A stretch of DNA of 64,000 nucleotides from Tepidanaerobacter acetatoxydans_A (lineage in GTDB: Bacteria > Bacillota > Thermosediminibacteria > Thermosediminibacterales > Tepidanaerobacteraceae): the NCBI GenBank assembly GCA_022840405.1, contig JALHJR010000002.1, positions 1-64,000 of the forward strand, written 5' to 3'. The notes beneath the pieces are model-generated. The model searched no databases and had not been told where the DNA came from. It worked only from the letters and a program-made list of their open reading frames with translations. Numbering within the stretch: position 1 is the first letter of the stretch; each line of letters opens with the position of its first letter. This document shows positions 17,301 through 26,256 of the stretch, in pieces. A program made the translations under genes and the position numbers.

Positions 17301-17863
17301 CTTTTATTAAATGTAAGAATGAACTTGATAATTCCTTAAATAATCTCTTAAATAATATTAAGGAAATTTTATATTCTTGGTTGCTATCTTATGGTAATCG
17401 AAACGAATCTTTGATAAGTCTAGCTCGTAATATGTTGGAAGAAGAAAAGTCTAGCATATTCACTATTGCTAATGGTTCTAGTATTGCTGGGTACATTTCG
17501 GGATTTAATGGTTATGACGAAACTGAATTTGCATATGGATTTGCTAAAATGGTAACTCATATCAGACCTGAAGACTGGTTAGATGACACTTTGGAAAATT
17601 TCAAGGACAGTCTTAAACAATTTAAACAGGTAGATAAGGAATATTCCTCTTCATCGAATCCTTCAAGCTCAAGTATTAAGCTCGCATTTTGTGATTCAAC
17701 CTCAAAAAATACTAAAGAAGTAGTAATTTATGATTCTGAAATATCTGATCTTGGAAATATACTTCAAGCACATGTTGAATCAGCTATAAGCAACTTTGGT
17801 AATGCAATATCTCCAATCGAAAAACGACAAATATTAATCAATATATTAAAAAAACTTATTTAG
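14300..17863 (+). CDS. sspC: Large P-loop ATPase, probable SspC
   Basis: 1187 residues. Walker A is GSYGTGKSHL at 62-71 and a Walker B-like FIIFDEFNRVLD lies near 245. A long helical middle and C-terminus carry no domain I can name. BREX BrxC-like and Ssp/Dnd-associated ATPases share this layout; the operon context (PAPS-reductase, DUF4007, cysteine desulfurase) selects SspC. ATPase activity would drive or license assembly of the modification complex on DNA. Coding is intact with no frameshift and strikingly A+T-rich codon use compared with the housekeeping end of the window, which suggests acquisition by transfer. Confidence 0.7.
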   Translation: MKLSELISISPGFHRSINIKYDLNNPEKVSGFIPTEKSEEIIEHVLSSLQGINNDCASILLGSYGTGKSHLMTFLGSLVSKQVPPSHIYKVVEKIKNNRTKVLLQKEIQTEAPYLVVPILGSNSIDFEQQLLFSLKNSLANSGLELNIDSSFTSALEFIQMWKDAFPEVYNLLERLLENIDFGPASKLENALSKFDTKALEIFTELYPKLSAGADFDYFSGNAVDVYREVSVELISKGYRGIFIIFDEFNRVLDTSIKNFDTLKTLQDISELANRSNDNFRLNILLASHRTIGQYLGETSNALASDWRKVEGRFKLFDITNKPWETYDLISRAFQKKKSDAYNIIVNENPQIQKISQHRRIKNIFDKMSFKTIQKIIIQGCLPLHPVTVFLLPRISAKLAQNERTLFTFLADQNESPVQAFLDQEIKTMDFIRPWHIFDYFEQQLRWTKDDNIKSIYIRTVNAINSLPQSAQSERNFLKTVGIYKIAGNNLNLPCTLEMVRYGVGDDDFLKGLKTLQQNKLIYIRQSTNEIEIVEPSDFDLEEEIESWISKKSQKVSSLAYLTKLGFQDYVLPHKYNHEFKITRFLTPAYVDVKNAKTIIYKGGLTSKYYDCDGVICYLIPDNYSEKTELEQLIQSCHDERVVFALPNKPIKIRDSVMRLLALKDIDKELKKTQPKQSTKTLISLYIKDIYQDIQNKLKQITVVSENVNYFWNNQPLQDIKNKYDLSLRVSEIMSKVYKYYPVINNELINKDSPTTISRRARNSVIDLILKNINNIRDYLRTAQESFMFDTLFIATGIFDEKECHFKFDCKEFEKVFTEVTSFFNEAQDDFKDFSALMHHLTAPPYGIRKGTIPVILTACIVKYSKYITIRNSSNLDCYIDAKLLDEIVKQPDNYYLKLDNWDENIETLIKGMAKVFEVSLPTNIFSGNAYGKIGDSMFRWIASLPRFTRETKTISKPSQTVRHFAKIINRNSKHILIHELPSALGFDELSQDNVKNFLSAFIKCKNELDNSLNNLLNNIKEILYSWLLSYGNRNESLISLARNMLEEEKSSIFTIANGSSIAGYISGFNGYDETEFAYGFAKMVTHIRPEDWLDDTLENFKDSLKQFKQVDKEYSSSSNPSSSSIKLAFCDSTSKNTKEVVIYDSEISDLGNILQAHVESAISNFGNAISPIEKRQILINILKKLI

Positions 17864-17872
17864 GTGATAAAA

Positions 17873-19012
17873 ATGGATTTTATTTATCTAGATAATGCCG
17901 CTACAACTTTTCCCAAACCCTGTTATGTGGTTAATTCCGTTACAGAATGCTTAAATGAATTCGCAGTAAATCCGCGAAGGGGTATAAATCCTCTTGTCAA
18001 AAGGGCTAATTATAGTTTAGAAGCTACACGTTTAAAATTATCTAACATGTTTGGAGTAAACCCAAACCAACTAGCATTTGTTCCCTCGGCAACACAAGGA
18101 ATTAATATAATAATACAAGGAATTAATATGTCTTTAGATGAAACAATATACATCTCGCCTTTTGAACATAACTCTGTTGTAAGAAGTGTAATGCATATAA
18201 AACATAAAAATGGTATAAATGTAAAAGTTTTGCCTATCGATAAAAATTGTCTACTTGACATTGAGCAAACTGAAATGCTGTTTGCGGCATACCCACCGCA
18301 ACTTGTGATTATCACTCATGCAAGTAATGTTACTGGAGATATCTTACCTGTAAAGGAAGTAATAGAAATCACTCATTCTTTTGGCGGTAAAGTCCTAATA
18401 GATGCTGCTCAGACAGTAGGCTTACATACACCTAAGATTGATAGATACGATTATGACTTTCTTGCTTTTTCTAGCCATAAGGGTCTGTATGGAATACCAG
18501 GCTCAGGAGGCATTGTAATAAAAGATATAAATGAATTACCTGCCCCTCTCATTTTTGGTGGGACAGGTATCAATTCAGAAGATATCAATATGCCCGATTT
18601 TGTTCCAGAAAGATACGAAAGTGGAACATTGCCGCTTCCTTCTATTGTATCCATGCTAGCTGGCATTGAGTGGATTGAAGAAACCGGAAGAGAAAGAATA
18701 AATGCGAAAGTAAACATGTTAAAGAAGAAATTGCTAAAGGGCTTATCTAGTATAGGAATTAAAATTTATGGTCACACATCACCTTATGGAACTATCGACA
18801 TAATATCTTTCAACGTTTTAGGCTTTAGTCCGCAAGACATTGATAGCTTACTAGATTCAAGAAAAATTTGTATTCGCAGTGGTTTACATTGCGCGCCTTT
18901 GGCACATAAAAACATAGGATCCTACCCTAATGGAACTGTGCGTATAAGTCCCGCATACTTTAACACAGAAAATGAAATAGATGCTTTTCTAGATATTATT
19001 GATCAGCTATAA
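17873..19012 (+). CDS. sspA: Cysteine desulfurase of the phosphorothioation system
   Basis: A 379-residue class V PLP-dependent enzyme. It takes sulfur from cysteine and passes it as persulfide to SspD. Visible features are the N-terminal YLDNAATTFPKP, the PLP lysine in FSSHKGLYG (about 205), and the mobile-loop catalytic cysteine in RSGLHCAPLAH (about 335). The ATG at 17873 follows AGGTGAT by six bases; the GTG at 17864 is part of that binding site and unlikely to be the start. It comes ten bases after sspC and ends the operon. A general SufS/IscS role is possible but the coupling argues for dedicated use. Confidence 0.8.
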   Translation: MDFIYLDNAATTFPKPCYVVNSVTECLNEFAVNPRRGINPLVKRANYSLEATRLKLSNMFGVNPNQLAFVPSATQGINIIIQGINMSLDETIYISPFEHNSVVRSVMHIKHKNGINVKVLPIDKNCLLDIEQTEMLFAAYPPQLVIITHASNVTGDILPVKEVIEITHSFGGKVLIDAAQTVGLHTPKIDRYDYDFLAFSSHKGLYGIPGSGGIVIKDINELPAPLIFGGTGINSEDINMPDFVPERYESGTLPLPSIVSMLAGIEWIEETGRERINAKVNMLKKKLLKGLSSIGIKIYGHTSPYGTIDIISFNVLGFSPQDIDSLLDSRKICIRSGLHCAPLAHKNIGSYPNGTVRISPAYFNTENEIDAFLDIIDQL

Positions 19013-19053
19013 CAAAAATTCATTCTTCAAAAGTTATTAGCCATATTCTCATA

Positions 19054-19100
19054 AGAGGGGATAGATGTTAAACGCAACATCTATCCCCTCTCTTCTTATA
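19054..19100 (+). terminator. Terminator of the ssp operon
   Basis: A perfect 16-bp stem (AGAGGGGATAGATGTT and complement) with a 6-base loop, 42 bases past sspA, followed by a short pyrimidine run. Confidence 0.75.
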
Positions 19101-19177
19101 CTGCTATTAAGCTATTCCATTTTTATTTTATATATATTTATCAAGTTTATTAGACATCTTAGGATATATTTAGTTTT

Positions 19178-19412
19178 CATCCTATTTCATTTAGAATCGC
19201 TATGATATTATACAATCTCTGAGAATCTGCAGAAGTATCACTTTCCTGATTTCTTAAAGTGCTTCCATAATATAAAAATTTTTTTGGGTATCTCCTCCAT
19301 AATCTACATATCCTGTCATTTGCTTTAGAATATAGTCCATGCATCTTCATTATTTTCCAAATTAATAATTACCATCTACAAGTATATAATCATTTTTTAC
19401 CTCTAATCTACT
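19178..19412 (-). pseudogene. Degraded small gene, unknown
   Basis: Read on the minus strand, fragments that look like protein can be joined across one frameshift and one in-frame stop: VKNDYILVDGNY, then VIINLENNEDAWTIF, stop, then KKFLYYGSTLRNQESDTS and SQRLYNIIAILNEIG ending at 19178. I do not recognise the family. Its decay next to an active defence locus fits a former accessory gene. Confidence 0.35.
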
Positions 19413-19455
19413 CAACAACTATCGTTGCTAAATTACTTGTGCAATTTTTATGTAA

Positions 19456-19620
19456 ATGCTGGCAAAACTATTCTCATATATATCAAAAATTGAGCTCCTG
19501 TTATTACGAAGAAACAAGAAAGGTAACATCCGAAACTATATAAAAAAACTTGAGTCTTTAGGTCTTAAGATTACTGCAGAAATTTCAGCTCAAGAAAAAA
19601 TGGATAAAATTCAACTATAA
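19456..19620 (+). CDS. Short reading frame, possible transposase C-terminal scrap
   Basis: 54 codons starting MLAKLFSYISKIELLLLRR and ending EISAQEKMDKIQL. The segment NIRNYIKKLESLGLKI looks like the tail of a transposase but I cannot name one. There is no good ribosome binding site, so it is probably a remnant. The surrounding stretch 19100-19720 holds nothing else I can support. Confidence 0.3.
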   Translation: MLAKLFSYISKIELLLLRRNKKGNIRNYIKKLESLGLKITAEISAQEKMDKIQL

Positions 19621-19719
19621 TACCTTTACTCATTTAGCCATCAATACAAGCAAACCACTCTTCAACCCATATCTTTACAGCAGCTAATATGGGCTTCGTT
19701 TTTTGTTACTTTTTTAAGG

Positions 19720-22024
19720 TATTTATTTTCAGGATAGTAGGCTATAAACAAACTAACAATTAGGTATATAAAGACTAAAGATGAGGGTTTCAATTCCTTA
19801 TAGGTAGGCTATAAACAAAAGTTCCCCTTTCGGGTCTGAAATCATCATGGATGTTTCAATTCCTTATAGGTAGGCTATAAACGCCGACGGCTGTGCTATG
19901 TCAGGCCTCGAATAGAAAGTTTCAATTCCTTATAGGTAGGCTATAAACCTTTAGTATTGTTTCGCTGGATCCGTGTATATTTCACGTTTCAATTCCTTAT
20001 AGGTAGGCTATAAACAAGGAAGATTGAAGGGCAAAAGTCAAAATATATATTGGTTTCAATTCCTTATAGGTAGGCTATAAACGAAATGTGCGGTTGACCC
20101 TTGCTCTAGCCAGATACTGTTTCAATTCCTTATAGGTAGGCTATAAACTCAGTTAATAAGCTTGTACTTAGGCCTTCCCTGTGCCTTAGTTTCAATTCCT
20201 TATAGGTAGGCTATAAACCACGAGGAAGCCGACCATGAAATCAAGGAAAGTAGAATGTTTCAATTCCTTATAGGTAGGCTATAAACTTCTATATCAACCT
20301 CGGCCTTAAAAGCTGTAATTTCCGCGTTTCAATTCCTTATAGGTAGGCTATAAACTTTATCATCGGCCCGAATATATTCCAGTTACTCTTGAGTTTCAAT
20401 TCCTTATAGGTAGGCTATAAACTTAAACCCTTATCCAAGAGTTCGCCCAACCCTTGGTGTTTCAATTCCTTATAGGTAGGCTATAAACGCAAAGGGGGTT
20501 CCGGCAAATCTACATTATTAGGAGCATGTTTCAATTCCTTATAGGTAGGCTATAAACTCATCTATAGGTTTATTTATTATTACTACCGGTAGAGTTTCAA
20601 TTCCTTATAGGTAGGCTATAAACGAAAGAAACCCATATAAGGTTTCATTATCAATTTCTTTATGTTTCAATTCCTTATAGGTAGGCTATAAACGAGCGGA
20701 AGCGCAGAAGGAAATTACGACTCGACGAAGTTTCAATTCCTTATAGGTAGGCTATAAACCTAAATTCGTCTTTGCAGTTGTCAAAAGAGAGTCAAGTTTC
20801 AATTCCTTATAGGTAGGCTATAAACCCAATTTAATGTCGAAGTTACTATAATTAAATACTAGTTTCAATTCCTTATAGGTAGGCTATAAACTAGATCATC
20901 AATTTGTTTTATATTTGCCTAATGTGTTTCAATTCCTTATAGGTAGGCTATAAACCGACGAGCGGGATTATACGTTCTTGAATATTATCAGAGTTTCAAT
21001 TCCTTATAGGTAGGCTATAAACCCTGAGTAGTGCTAGTGCTTGCAACGGTATTGTTTAACGTTTCAATTCCTTATAGGTAGGCTATAAACTCTTCTGTTT
21101 AAATATATATACATAATAAATATGGTCGTTTCAATTCCTTATAGGTAGGCTATAAACAAGTGTTGAACTTAAACTACCTGCTTGATTAATTGAAGTTTCA
21201 ATTCCTTATAGGTAGGCTATAAACTAAATCTTCAATTTCATTATTATATATTTGCAACATGGGTTTCAATTCCTTATAGGTAGGCTATAAACACGTATGA
21301 GGATTGATAAAAGCATATTTCGATACATGTTTCAATTCCTTATAGGTAGGCTATAAACGCCAGTAAGCTCGAAAATTGAAATGTCCCATACATCGTTTCA
21401 ATTCCTTATAGGTAGGCTATAAACTCGGCTTTTAACTTTTTCATCAATCTCACTGATTTTAAGTTTCAATTCCTTATAGGTAGGCTATAAACGTATTTTG
21501 CGGCGGTCCTCCCAATGTAGCTGCTCATGTTTCAATTCCTTATAGGTAGGCTATAAACGGTTGCCTATCACATTGCACAAAAGCACCCTTTATCTGGTTT
21601 CAATTCCTTATAGGTAGGCTATAAACTCACATCTGGAATTTGATATTTCCTCGCAATGCTTTAGTTTCAATTCCTTATAGGTAGGCTATAAACCAAATAT
21701 TTAGTCTTTTTGCTCCGGTTAAATACTGTGTTTCAATTCCTTATAGGTAGGCTATAAACTTGTGGAGTTTTTCTATTCTACGGGCTGCAGATTAGAGTTT
21801 CAATTCCTTATAGGTAGGCTATAAACAATACTTGCACCGACTATATGTATTCTGTTTTCAAGTTTCAATTCCTTATAGGTAGGCTATAAACGACTCTTGC
21901 TGTGGTCTTTCATGAGTGCTATAATCGTTTCAATTCCTTATAGGTAGGCTATAAACAGAAAATGGGATGTCCGTGAATGGACTAGCTGAAAAAAGTTTCA
22001 ATTCCTTATAGGTAGGCTATAAAC
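19720..22024 (-). CRISPR. CRISPR array 3 (34 repeats plus one degenerate)
   Basis: A degenerate terminal repeat lies at 19720-19749 (only the TAGTAGGCTATAAAC half is good). Full repeats start at 19787, 19853, 19919, 19986, 20053, 20119, 20189, 20257, 20326, 20393, 20459, 20528, 20594, 20664, 20730, 20796, 20862, 20926, 20993, 21061, 21128, 21195, 21263, 21329, 21395, 21463, 21529, 21597, 21664, 21730, 21797, 21862, 21927 and 21995. All carry T at plus-strand position 9, unlike arrays 2 and 4. The leader follows at 22025, so the newest spacer is at the right and transcription is leftward. Confidence 0.97.
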
Positions 22025-22202
22025 CCGTAATTTGGGGTAAAAAATAAAGAAAAAGCGAGAAAAATAATTTGTTCAATTTTCTATTAATAATTTCTACATT
22101 AAATCGAAAAGTCCTTCTTTTCCATTTCTATTCTTTATTTGAGTGTGATTTTAGGTTGTCGTCGATCTCCAGGGGTTTTTGCGCTATCGGAGGTCGACGA
22201 CA
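22025..22202 (-). promoter_or_regulatory. CRISPR leader 3
   Basis: Near-identical to leaders 2 and 4. The outer inverted repeat is at 22157-22170 and 22189-22202, with one G-T pair, around the same GGGGTTTTTGCGCTA loop. Plus-strand frames across it are not genes. Confidence 0.85.
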
Positions 22203-22288
22203 TTTATCACATAATAATATGTTGCATGTCAAATTATATGTGATGCCCTGGTCGAAGATGGTTGACGATTTTTATTTGATTTTTTAGG

Positions 22289-23299
22289 TTATATTACTTT
22301 TTGTTCACTGGCTTGTTTGTAGCGATTTATGGCATTTTCAACTATTTTAAGGATAAGGCCTTCATAGCCTAGCTTGCAGGCGCCTGCCATTTTGGTGATA
22401 TCGCTATAGCCTTTTTGCAGGCCTGGTAATGAATTAACCTCAAGGACATATGGAGTATCGTCCTTTACTCTTATGTCAACTCTGGCATAATCCCTTAAGC
22501 TTAGGGCATTGTAGGCTTTTTTTGCAGTGTTTTCTATTTTAGTTTTGAGCTTATTGTCCAGCGGTGCAGGGCATCGAAAAATAGTCTTATCTGCATAATT
22601 AGATTTGACTTCAAAACTATAAAACTTAGCTAAGTCATCGGGAAGAGCTTCGAAGCTTATTTCGAGTATAGGCAATACTTTCAAGTTATTGCCATTACCT
22701 AATATGCCAACGGTGAACTCACGCCCCTTGATATATTCCGTTATCATAATCGGCGGATTATATAATCTCAGTTCTTGTTGAACCTTTCTTTTTAGCGAAC
22801 GAAAATCATAAACTAAACTGTCTTGATGAATACCTCTCCCTGAACCTTCGTCACAAGGTTTTATGAGGACAGGAAATTTAATTTCCCTATTTCTAAGCTG
22901 CATTAGGTCATCCTTGTCGTAGATACAAATAAACTCCGGAGTTGGTACGCCAGAGCCTTTAAATACTTTACAAGCATAATTTTTATTGATAGCAAGTGTA
23001 TGCCCTAATATGGATGAGCCAGTATATGGAATACCTGCAAATTCAAGAATAGCCGGGATTTGTGCCTGTCTTGTTTCTCCTCTAATGCCATTACAAAGAT
23101 TAAATACTAGGCTTACATTTTCATTTTGCAATTTTGATATAATGTCACTGTCAGCTTTTACTAATGAACATTCAAATCGTTTTGAAAGCACTTCTTTTAG
23201 ATTTTTGACAGTTTTGCGCTTTTGCAGATCCTCACTCAGGCCTTCTTCTCCGGGAAGATAAGAAACTCGCGGTTCGTCTATTAATATAGCAATTTTCAT
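22289..23299 (-). CDS. D-alanine--D-alanine ligase-like ATP-grasp protein
   Basis: A 336-residue ATP-grasp ligase. The N-terminal domain contains SLVFNLCNGIRGE, the ATP-grasp part has PVLIKPCDEGSGRGI and ITEYIKGREFTVGIL, and the metal/ATP site is RVDIRVKDDTPYVLEVNSLPGL near 285-305. Ddl enzymes join two D-alanines for peptidoglycan; this one lacks some Ddl-specific sequence, so another acceptor is possible. The ATG follows AGGAGGTAGT. It stands alone, directly beyond CRISPR leader 3, and a hairpin lies in its 5' leader. Confidence 0.75.
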   Translation of the reverse strand: MKIAILIDEPRVSYLPGEEGLSEDLQKRKTVKNLKEVLSKRFECSLVKADSDIISKLQNENVSLVFNLCNGIRGETRQAQIPAILEFAGIPYTGSSILGHTLAINKNYACKVFKGSGVPTPEFICIYDKDDLMQLRNREIKFPVLIKPCDEGSGRGIHQDSLVYDFRSLKRKVQQELRLYNPPIMITEYIKGREFTVGILGNGNNLKVLPILEISFEALPDDLAKFYSFEVKSNYADKTIFRCPAPLDNKLKTKIENTAKKAYNALSLRDYARVDIRVKDDTPYVLEVNSLPGLQKGYSDITKMAGACKLGYEGLILKIVENAINRYKQASEQKVI

Positions 23300-23333
23300 G
23301 AAACATACTACCTCCTGATTGTTAAAAATATAA

Positions 23334-23374
23334 AAGCAGTACCATAGGTATCTGTAAGCCTAAAAGTACTGCTT
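23334..23374 (-). promoter_or_regulatory. Hairpin in the 5' leader of the ATP-grasp gene
   Basis: On the minus strand AAGCAGTAC pairs with GTACTGCTT, with an inner TAGG/CCTA pair, followed by TTATATTTTTAAC and then the AGGAGG site about 15 bases on. It resembles an attenuator. No known riboswitch class was recognised. Confidence 0.5.
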
Positions 23375-23565
23375 GAAAATTTTCTTATTAAAAACCTATG
23401 AATAGCGACTCACGCATTTTATTATATCATATTTTTTACAGTTTTTCTACTATTGCAATAAAATAAACTCCTACTAATTTGAATAGCATAACAATATAGG
23501 TTATAATTTTGTTTAGAGTTAAGTGCTCCTATTTGTAAAAATAAACCAAATGGAGGTTTATGCTT

Positions 23566-24435
23566 ATGAAGAAATTAATATCTATGCTGATTATCACAAG
23601 CATCTTAATTACCCTCATGCCTCTTGGCGTTTTGGCGGATCAGGCTGATGTGGTAATCTTTGGTGCTGATATTACTCAATCTCAGCGCCAAGAAATGCTC
23701 AAAATCTTCAACGTCAATGAAAATGATGTAATGATATTAACCGTTACTAATGATGAGGAGCGGGAATACTTAGAGGGACTGGTACCGGAACAGCAGATTG
23801 GTACACGGGCTATCTCCTCCGCTTATGTCAAACTTGCTCCTAAAAATTCTGGTATAAAAGTCGAAACTTATAATATAACTTGGGTCACAAAAGAAATGTA
23901 TGCAAATGCTATGGTTACTGCCGGTATTGAAGATGCTGAAGTTATCGCAGCAGCACCATTTAAGGTATCAGGCACTGCAGCTCTCACTGGTATTATGAAG
24001 GCATTTGAAAAGGCGAGTGGCAAAAAGCTGAGCCAGGAAGCCAAGAAAACAGCCAGCGAGGAATTAGTATTAACAGGGGATCTCGGCGAAGAGATAGGAA
24101 AAGATAAAGCCGCAAAACTTGTACAAGATGTTAAAAAGCAAGTTGTAAAACAAAAAATCAAAAACCCTGAAGATATACGCAATGTGATTAAAAAAATAGC
24201 TGCAGAACTTGATATAGAACTTACAGAAGAACAAATCAATCAAATCATGGATTTGATGAAAAGAATCAGCAAGCTGGACCTTGATATAAATAAAATAAGC
24301 AAACAATTAGATAAAATAAGTTCTACACTGGGCGATGTGAAAAAAACCGTAGAAGAAAACAAAGGGCTTATTCAGAAGATTTTAGATGCAATAAATCATT
24401 TCTTACGTTGGCTTCAAAATGTGTTTAGCTCTTAA
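23566..24435 (+). CDS. DUF1002 secreted protein (YpuA-like)
   Basis: 289 residues with an N-terminal signal peptide (MKKLISMLIITSILITLMP, then a cleavage region near GVLA-DQA). The DUF1002 core includes VVIFGADITQSQRQEM and the later TGIMKAFEKASGKKLS. The C-terminus is helical and amphipathic. Members occur in spore-formers with unknown function. The second ATG, nine bases after GGAGG, is a better start than the one three bases after it. A bidirectional terminator follows. Confidence 0.8.
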   Translation: MKKLISMLIITSILITLMPLGVLADQADVVIFGADITQSQRQEMLKIFNVNENDVMILTVTNDEEREYLEGLVPEQQIGTRAISSAYVKLAPKNSGIKVETYNITWVTKEMYANAMVTAGIEDAEVIAAAPFKVSGTAALTGIMKAFEKASGKKLSQEAKKTASEELVLTGDLGEEIGKDKAAKLVQDVKKQVVKQKIKNPEDIRNVIKKIAAELDIELTEEQINQIMDLMKRISKLDLDINKISKQLDKISSTLGDVKKTVEENKGLIQKILDAINHFLRWLQNVFSS

Positions 24436-24496
24436 GCTTAAAATAAGATGAGCATGGCAGCCACATTTCTACATCGCAATACTTTTATGAGTAATA

Positions 24497-24541
24497 CAAA
24501 AAGCCCGAACTCCTTGAAATATTAGGGGTTCAGGCTTTTTT
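24497..24541. terminator. Bidirectional terminator
   Basis: AAAAAGCCCGAACTCCT and AGGGGTTCAGGCTTTTT form a long stem with T runs in both directions. It serves the DUF1002 gene and the end of the methylaspartate operon. Confidence 0.85.
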
Positions 24542-24547
24542 ATTTGT

Positions 24548-24859
24548 TTAAACCTCAATGCCAAGCAGCGGGGCATGCTGCTGGGCGCCGTAGACATCGC
24601 TTTCTCCTACTGCGCCTGCCACAAGGGGCCTTTTTATGGTGATTTTTATTGCTTTTGCCGGATCGAAGTTTATTATCGATATTATGTCTTCTTCGGGTAT
24701 TTGGTAAAGGCTGCTGATAAGTTTTTTGTTTATGATGTTTTTCTGCTTTACATTCTCGTATGAGTCAAAGTCTTTAAAGATTATATCCATTGTAAGTTCA
24801 TAGGGGCCTGAATTTTTACTCCTTATAACTTCGGCTACTTCTGTAATCGGAATGCCCAT
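24548..24859 (-). CDS. DUF4387 protein
   Basis: 103 residues, the small partner of the AtuA-like protein upstream. Typical of DUF4387: SKNSGPYELTMDIIF near the start and VYGAQQHAPLLG at the end. In some bacteria this domain is fused to the C-terminus of AtuA, so the two chains probably form one enzyme. The ATG at 24859 lies eight bases after AGGAAG; the upstream GTG overlaps the neighbour's stop. Last gene of the glutamate mutase operon. Confidence 0.8.
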   Translation of the reverse strand: MGIPITEVAEVIRSKNSGPYELTMDIIFKDFDSYENVKQKNIINKKLISSLYQIPEEDIISIINFDPAKAIKITIKRPLVAGAVGESDVYGAQQHAPLLGIEV

Positions 24860-24860
24860 T

Positions 24861-26231
24861 TTATTCACTTCCTTTTATTGTTTTGACTGTAATGGGAAAG
24901 TATTCCTTTGGATCCTCTACTTTAAGCAGGTGATAAATGCTAAATTCATACACTTCTCCCGCCTCTATGTCAGATGGCGAGTAGCGAAGGGCTAGATTGC
25001 CCGCGGTAGCTATTCTGCCGGGGTAGCCGTAGTGCAGCAGGCTTGAACGAGTAAAGCTACAAATTGTGTTGGCCATTTCCTGGGTTTTGGCTACTACTTC
25101 GATTATGATGCCAATCTCATGTGAGGGTTTATCCTTTAATGGCTCAAGTTTGCCCATTACGCCGTCTTTTCCGTATAGTGCAAACAGTATCTGGTAATCA
25201 TCGCTCTTTATATTTGAAAAATTATTTTTTGCCATATCTTTGACTGCTTCTAAAATATCATCAATTTGATTTATCATTATGGGATCTCTTGTCCCTGCAA
25301 TAGAAATCGTGCGATAGCCGGTTTTTTTGGCGCCTTCAAGTTTTATGGTGTATTCTTCAGATGGTATGAATTTACTGCCGCTGACCTTTACACGCCTTTC
25401 ATCTATCTGAGTAAATTCTGTTTCTTCCAGGTTGATTATCCCTCCCGGTCCATGCAATCTGTATGGATCGTCTTTTTCATAGAGGGTGTGTGCAGCTATG
25501 GATGTAACGGTGCACTTTCTTTTTGGGTTTAAGGCTTCTAAGATAAAGCAGTCCTGCCTTAATGTGCCCATCATGCAGTCGCTGCCGCTTCCGGGGGTTG
25601 CGGCTATGCTGGCGCATTCAAGTATTTTACCCATATGAAGTGCAAGCCCTTTCGGAAATCCTGCTTTAATGCAAGGAGCGGCAAAGACAGTGGGGTCAAA
25701 CGCCCTTCCTGCCAATACCAAGTCTACATCATTTTCCAGTGCATCTATAATAGGTTCTACTCCCATCTGAGCCACTATCCGCGTCGTCTCTTCTATGTCC
25801 TCTCTGGTAAGCTCTCCTGCCGGAGCAAGTGGCTTGATTTTTCCTTCCTCATATTTTTTTAAAATCTCTTCCTTAGGTATCTGTGCCTCTATGACTGCGA
25901 CTTTAAGTTCCAGATTTTCTTCTCTTGCTATTTCTTTTATAATATCTTCAGTCCAGTATAGGTGCTCATTTGCTCCTGAACCTCCGGCTGTACCCACTAG
26001 AACAGGTATTTTCAGTTTTTTACCGGCTTTTAGCATAAGCTTTAAATCCCTTTTTACTGCCTGCCGGTCGGTAAAGGATACTCCCGCCCCAAGGTAGTAA
26101 GGGCCGGGGTCGGTAGAACCTGCGTCCACCGCTATAAAATCCGGATGTTGCTCAAGCCCTCTTTGAAAGGGCTCTTCCGGAAATCCGTAGCCAAGTATGG
26201 CAGTTGGTGAAAGAACTTTCAACTCTTTCAA
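24861..26231 (-). CDS. AtuA-family (DUF1446) protein
   Basis: 456 residues. Conserved segments are AVDAGSTDPGPYYLGAG near 35-50, LVGTAGGSGAN near 80, VLAGRAFDPTVFA near 185 and HMGKILECAS near 215. The family is named after acyclic terpene utilisation but the reaction of most members is unknown. Here it lies downstream of methylaspartate ammonia-lyase, so mesaconate or citramalate metabolism is a reasonable guess. TTG start eight bases after GGAGG. The stop is one base from the DUF4387 start. Confidence 0.8.
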   Translation of the reverse strand: MKELKVLSPTAILGYGFPEEPFQRGLEQHPDFIAVDAGSTDPGPYYLGAGVSFTDRQAVKRDLKLMLKAGKKLKIPVLVGTAGGSGANEHLYWTEDIIKEIAREENLELKVAVIEAQIPKEEILKKYEEGKIKPLAPAGELTREDIEETTRIVAQMGVEPIIDALENDVDLVLAGRAFDPTVFAAPCIKAGFPKGLALHMGKILECASIAATPGSGSDCMMGTLRQDCFILEALNPKRKCTVTSIAAHTLYEKDDPYRLHGPGGIINLEETEFTQIDERRVKVSGSKFIPSEEYTIKLEGAKKTGYRTISIAGTRDPIMINQIDDILEAVKDMAKNNFSNIKSDDYQILFALYGKDGVMGKLEPLKDKPSHEIGIIIEVVAKTQEMANTICSFTRSSLLHYGYPGRIATAGNLALRYSPSDIEAGEVYEFSIYHLLKVEDPKEYFPITVKTIKGSE

Positions 26232-26256
26232 TCAGAAGACCTCCTATTTTGTATTT

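Noticed and set aside
22069..22287. A 72-codon plus-strand frame at leader 3
   Set aside because: It overlaps the leader, has no ribosome binding site and is not conserved at the other leaders.
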